Assembly: GCF_020905335.1 (NCBI RefSeq)
Contig: NZ_JAJJMN010000001.1
Span: 1,116,001-1,180,000, forward strand
Direction of reading: 5' to 3'
Source: Flavobacterium lipolyticum
Lineage (GTDB): Bacteria; Bacteroidota; Bacteroidia; Flavobacteriales; Flavobacteriaceae
DNA length: 64,000 bases
Shown: one piece after another, positions 60,641-64,000 of the stretch
How the letters are laid out: each line of letters begins with the position of its first letter
Numbering within the stretch: position 1 is the first letter of the stretch
Notes under the pieces: generated by a model
What the model was told of the DNA's origin: nothing
The model's input: only the letters and a program-made list of their open reading frames with translations
The model's database searches: none
Translations under genes and position numbers: made by a program

Positions 60641-61555
60641 TTAGTCTCTTATTAATGGTAAAGTGGAACATCTCAACAATCCCTCCTGCTTTGCAATTTC
60701 TGCATATGGAATTTCCTCTACCATAAAACCATTAGCACGCAGCCAATTGTTCAGACGGGTAAAATTCTTTTCGGAAACTACAACATTATCGTCGATCGAA
60801 AATACGTTTGAAAACATATTATACATTTCGTCTCTTTCGATATGAAACAAATTTTCTTTTCCAAAAAGATTCACCAGATACAAATAATCTGCTTCTTCAC
60901 GGAAGCCTCTCTTGTAGATAATTCCTTTATCTTTTCCAACAGGCTGAAAACAGCAGTCAAGGTGTAAGGCATTGTCACGAGCTTCTAATTTAGATTTTAC
61001 CAAATCAAATTCTTTGACAATTTTATTCGGGAACATTTTTCTTAAATATTCAACACCATGCATATTAGTTCTTGCCGTAATGTAATCTTTATAATCACTT
61101 CCTTTATAAGTTCCAATAAACACATGATCATTCCACAACATTACATCTCCACCTTCAATATGAACTTCCTCCGGTGGACGAACTACTTTTAACGGATCCA
61201 TCTGGTCGATTACGTATTGAATTGCATCCAACTCACGTTCTCTGTCTGGCAGAATATTAGATTTCACAAAAGTATCATCTATCACAAAACCTATATCACG
61301 GGCAAAAATCTGATTGTAACTCTCAATCATTTCCGGACGATATACTTTTACATCATATTTTTGAAAAACAGCATTAAAAGCATCCATTTCGACAATCATA
61401 TCTTTTTCGATTGGATAAGTCCCGGCTTTAATATGTTCCAATGATTTAGGATCATAAGCTTCCTCTAAAGATGGAGTTGGCCCATTATGAACTGCAGAAC
61501 CCAAAACTACTGCCCGCAGTCTAGACGTTTCGTTCTTTATATTTAATTGCAACAT
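60641..61555 (-). CDS. Arginine deiminase / dimethylarginine hydrolase-like amidinotransferase-superfamily enzyme
   Basis: A 304-residue protein with the same fold as its downstream neighbour. VVLGSAVHNGPTPSLEEAYD at the start is followed by FARDIGFVIDDTFVKSN and VHIEGGDVMLWNDHVFIG, the acidic substrate residues. ALHLDCCFQPVGKDKG holds the catalytic His and Asp, and the cysteine is in LLRCSTLPLIRD at the end. Members are annotated variously as arginine deiminase, DDAH or amidinotransferase; the substrate cannot be fixed here. Confidence 0.85.
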   Translation of the reverse strand: MLQLNIKNETSRLRAVVLGSAVHNGPTPSLEEAYDPKSLEHIKAGTYPIEKDMIVEMDAFNAVFQKYDVKVYRPEMIESYNQIFARDIGFVIDDTFVKSNILPDRERELDAIQYVIDQMDPLKVVRPPEEVHIEGGDVMLWNDHVFIGTYKGSDYKDYITARTNMHGVEYLRKMFPNKIVKEFDLVKSKLEARDNALHLDCCFQPVGKDKGIIYKRGFREEADYLYLVNLFGKENLFHIERDEMYNMFSNVFSIDDNVVVSEKNFTRLNNWLRANGFMVEEIPYAEIAKQEGLLRCSTLPLIRD

Positions 61556-61574
61556 AACTATATTGTATTTTGGG

Positions 61575-61582
61575 CAAAGATA
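61575..61582 (-). promoter_or_regulatory. -7 element upstream of the arginine-deiminase-like gene
   Basis: TATCTTTG on the minus strand, 19 bp upstream of the ATG at 61555, matches TAnnTTTG. It directly follows the gltA terminator, which supports a new start of transcription; no -33 TTG is evident. Confidence 0.48.
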
Positions 61583-61612
61583 AAAAAAGCTTCACAGGTT
61601 AAGTGAAGCTTT
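61582..61612 (-). terminator. Terminator after gltA
   Basis: A ten-base-pair stem (AAAGCTTCAC at 61586-61595 with 61603-61612) and a seven-base loop, followed on the minus strand by T residues to 61582. It lies 9 bp past the gltA stop codon. Confidence 0.88.
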
Positions 61613-61621
61613 AATTTTTTT

Positions 61622-62899
61622 TTATTTGTTTGACTTAAAGTCTCTCAATGGATGTCCAGTATAAACTTGTCTTGGACGGCCAATTGGCTCTTTGTTTTCA
61701 CGCATTTCTTTCCATTGCGCAATCCAGCCTGGTAGTCTTCCAATAGCAAACATTACAGTAAACATATCTGTTGGTATTCCTAATGCTCTGTAGATAATTC
61801 CAGAGTAGAAATCAACATTAGGATATAAATTTCTTGATTTGAAGTATTCGTCTTCAAGAGCTGCTGACTCTAATTTTTTAGCGATTTCTAAAATAGGATC
61901 TTCAACACCTAATGTATCTAATACTTCTTTAGCCGCTTTTTTGATTATTTTCGCTCTAGGATCGAAGCTTTTGTAAACTCTATGACCAAATCCCATTAAA
62001 CGGAATGGATCATTTTTGTCTTTAGCTTTTGCTAAAAATTTATCCGTATCTCCACCATCTTTGTTGATTTCCTCCAACATTTCAAGTACAGCCTGATTTG
62101 CACCACCGTGTAAAGGTCCCCAAAGCGCAGAAACACCTGCGGAAATAGAAGCAAATAAACCGGCATGAGAAGAACCCACCATTCTTACTGTTGAAGTAGA
62201 ACAATTCTGTTCGTGATCAGCATGAAGAATAAATAGTTTGTCTAATGCATCAATTACAATTGGATTTGCAGAGTATGGTCCTGTAGGCAGTTTAAACATT
62301 AACTGCATAAAATTCTCTACGTAACCAGTTGTATTATCGTAATAATTCAACGGGTACCCCATAGATTTTCTATAAGTCCATGTTGCAATTACAAGAAATT
62401 TACCCATTGTTTTACAAATGGCCTCGTACATCTCTTTTTCATTTTCAACATTTACTGCTTTTGGGTTGAATGCCGTTAAAGCACTAGTCAAAGCAGACAA
62501 AACGCCCATTGGGTGAGCTGTTTTTGGAAAACCGTCAATGATATTTTTCATTTCTTCGTTTACCAAAGTATGCTTTTTAATACCATTTTCAAATTGCTCT
62601 AATTCCTTAGCAGTTGGTAATTCCCCAAAAATTAAAAGGTAAGACACTTCTAAGAAACTTGCTTTTTCAGCCAAATCTTCAATTGAATATCCTCTGTAAC
62701 GCAAAATCCCTAATTCTCCATCTAAGAAGGTGATTTCACTCTTACAAGAACCAGAGTTTTTGTATCCCGGGTCTAAAGTAATAATACCAGTTAAATCACG
62801 TAATTTGTTAATATCGATAGCTGATTCATTTTCACTCCCCGTGATTACCGGAAGTTCAATTTTTTGACCATCTACTTCTAATGTAGCTATTTTTGACAT
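61622..62899 (-). CDS. gltA: Citrate synthase
   Basis: A 425-residue type I (hexameric, Gram-negative type) citrate synthase. ITFLDGELGILRYRGYSIED is typical of the N-terminal region. The active-site His residues lie in LHADHEQNCSTSTVRMVGSS and MGFGHRVYKSFDPRA, and the late YSGIIYRALGIPTDMFTVMF carries the catalytic Asp region. It condenses oxaloacetate and acetyl-CoA to open the citric acid cycle. A clear terminator follows it. Confidence 0.97.
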   Translation of the reverse strand: MSKIATLEVDGQKIELPVITGSENESAIDINKLRDLTGIITLDPGYKNSGSCKSEITFLDGELGILRYRGYSIEDLAEKASFLEVSYLLIFGELPTAKELEQFENGIKKHTLVNEEMKNIIDGFPKTAHPMGVLSALTSALTAFNPKAVNVENEKEMYEAICKTMGKFLVIATWTYRKSMGYPLNYYDNTTGYVENFMQLMFKLPTGPYSANPIVIDALDKLFILHADHEQNCSTSTVRMVGSSHAGLFASISAGVSALWGPLHGGANQAVLEMLEEINKDGGDTDKFLAKAKDKNDPFRLMGFGHRVYKSFDPRAKIIKKAAKEVLDTLGVEDPILEIAKKLESAALEDEYFKSRNLYPNVDFYSGIIYRALGIPTDMFTVMFAIGRLPGWIAQWKEMRENKEPIGRPRQVYTGHPLRDFKSNK

Positions 62900-62937
62900 A
62901 ATATATCGGAAATAAATCTTATAAAATAATAATTTAT

Positions 62938-62945
62938 CAAATCTA
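62938..62945 (-). promoter_or_regulatory. -7 element upstream of gltA
   Basis: TAGATTTG on the minus strand, 38 bp upstream of the gltA start, matches TAnnTTTG. It lies between the enolase terminator and gltA, where a promoter is expected. No clear -33 TTG. Confidence 0.42.
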
Positions 62946-63005
62946 ATGAATTTAAGACTAATTAAAAAAAGAATCCTGCTATGAATTTGTTAAAACTCCA
63001 AAAAA

Positions 63006-63031
63006 AAACCATCCGCCGTGGCGGATGGTTT
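63006..63031 (-). terminator. Terminator after eno
   Basis: A twelve-base-pair GC-rich stem (AAACCATCCGCC at 63006-63017 with 63020-63031) closing a tiny loop, followed by a run of T on the minus strand. It lies about 26 bp past the enolase stop. Confidence 0.93.
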
Positions 63032-63057
63032 AAATTGAATATATATAACTCTTACAA

Positions 63058-64000
<943 letters not shown>

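Overview
The window looks like the chromosome of a Flavobacterium or close relative (Bacteroidetes). The DNA is AT-rich, several gene starts are preceded by the Bacteroidetes -7 element TAnnTTTG, ribosome-binding sites are weak, and the housekeeping genes at the right end (recR, marC, gltA, eno) are of Bacteroidetes type. Species cannot be fixed from sequence alone. Nearly all of it (1 to about 57.6 kb) is one surface-polysaccharide locus, every gene on the minus strand, with spacers of a few bases or 1-11 bp overlaps. Right of it lie ordinary chromosomal genes. Read in the direction of transcription (right to left) the layout is as follows. (1) 63058-64000 eno (5' end outside), 61622-62899 gltA, 59630-61555 a pair of arginine-deiminase-superfamily hydrolases, then marC (the only plus-strand gene), a CoA-binding protein and recR. 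(2) 51417-57629 is the head of the polysaccharide locus: outer-membrane export lipoprotein Wza, tyrosine autokinase Wzc, a UDP-HexNAc 4-epimerase, a strikingly eukaryote-like UDP-glucose dehydrogenase and a NusG/UpxY-type antiterminator. A hairpin terminator and a new promoter follow. (3) 25378-51147 is a Wzx/Wzy-dependent O-antigen-like cluster. It holds a UDP-HexNAc dehydrogenase, ManC, RmlB, a large SLBB export protein, a Wzz-like protein, Wzx, GT92, Wzy, two GT2 and one GT4 enzymes, the L-FucNAc set FnlA/C/B with a WbuB-like transferase, a reductase plus WecA-like primer, PglE/PglF-type enzymes and RmlC/D/A. The precursors predicted are dTDP-L-rhamnose, UDP-L-FucNAc and UDP-4-amino-4,6-dideoxy-GlcNAc, which resembles the recipe of the Flavobacterium psychrophilum O-antigen. 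(4) After a terminator at about 25.3 kb comes a second, ABC-transporter-type glycan cluster (1-25175). It holds Wzm/Wzt, a GT10 fucosyltransferase-family enzyme, hexapeptide and membrane acyltransferases, a GMER-like enzyme, a ColD-like PLP enzyme with His in place of the catalytic Lys, a GT11 enzyme, GMD, a run of seven GT2/GT4 glycosyltransferases, sialic-acid synthesis (NeuA, NeuB, NeuC), two NodB deacetylases, a GNAT acetyltransferase and two glycosyltransferase-like proteins that I could not assign. The two clusters probably share supplies. ManC of the Wzy cluster would make the GDP-mannose used by GMD in the ABC cluster, and the only visible lipid-carrier primer (WecA-like) lies in the Wzy cluster. 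The most unusual points are a predicted glycan combining N-acetylneuraminic acid with GDP-fucose or GDP-colitose sugars placed by GT10 and GT11 enzymes, two export systems head to tail, and the antiterminator gene sitting between a terminator and a fresh promoter. No tRNA, rRNA, CRISPR, insertion sequence or stretch over 300 bases without a gene was seen.
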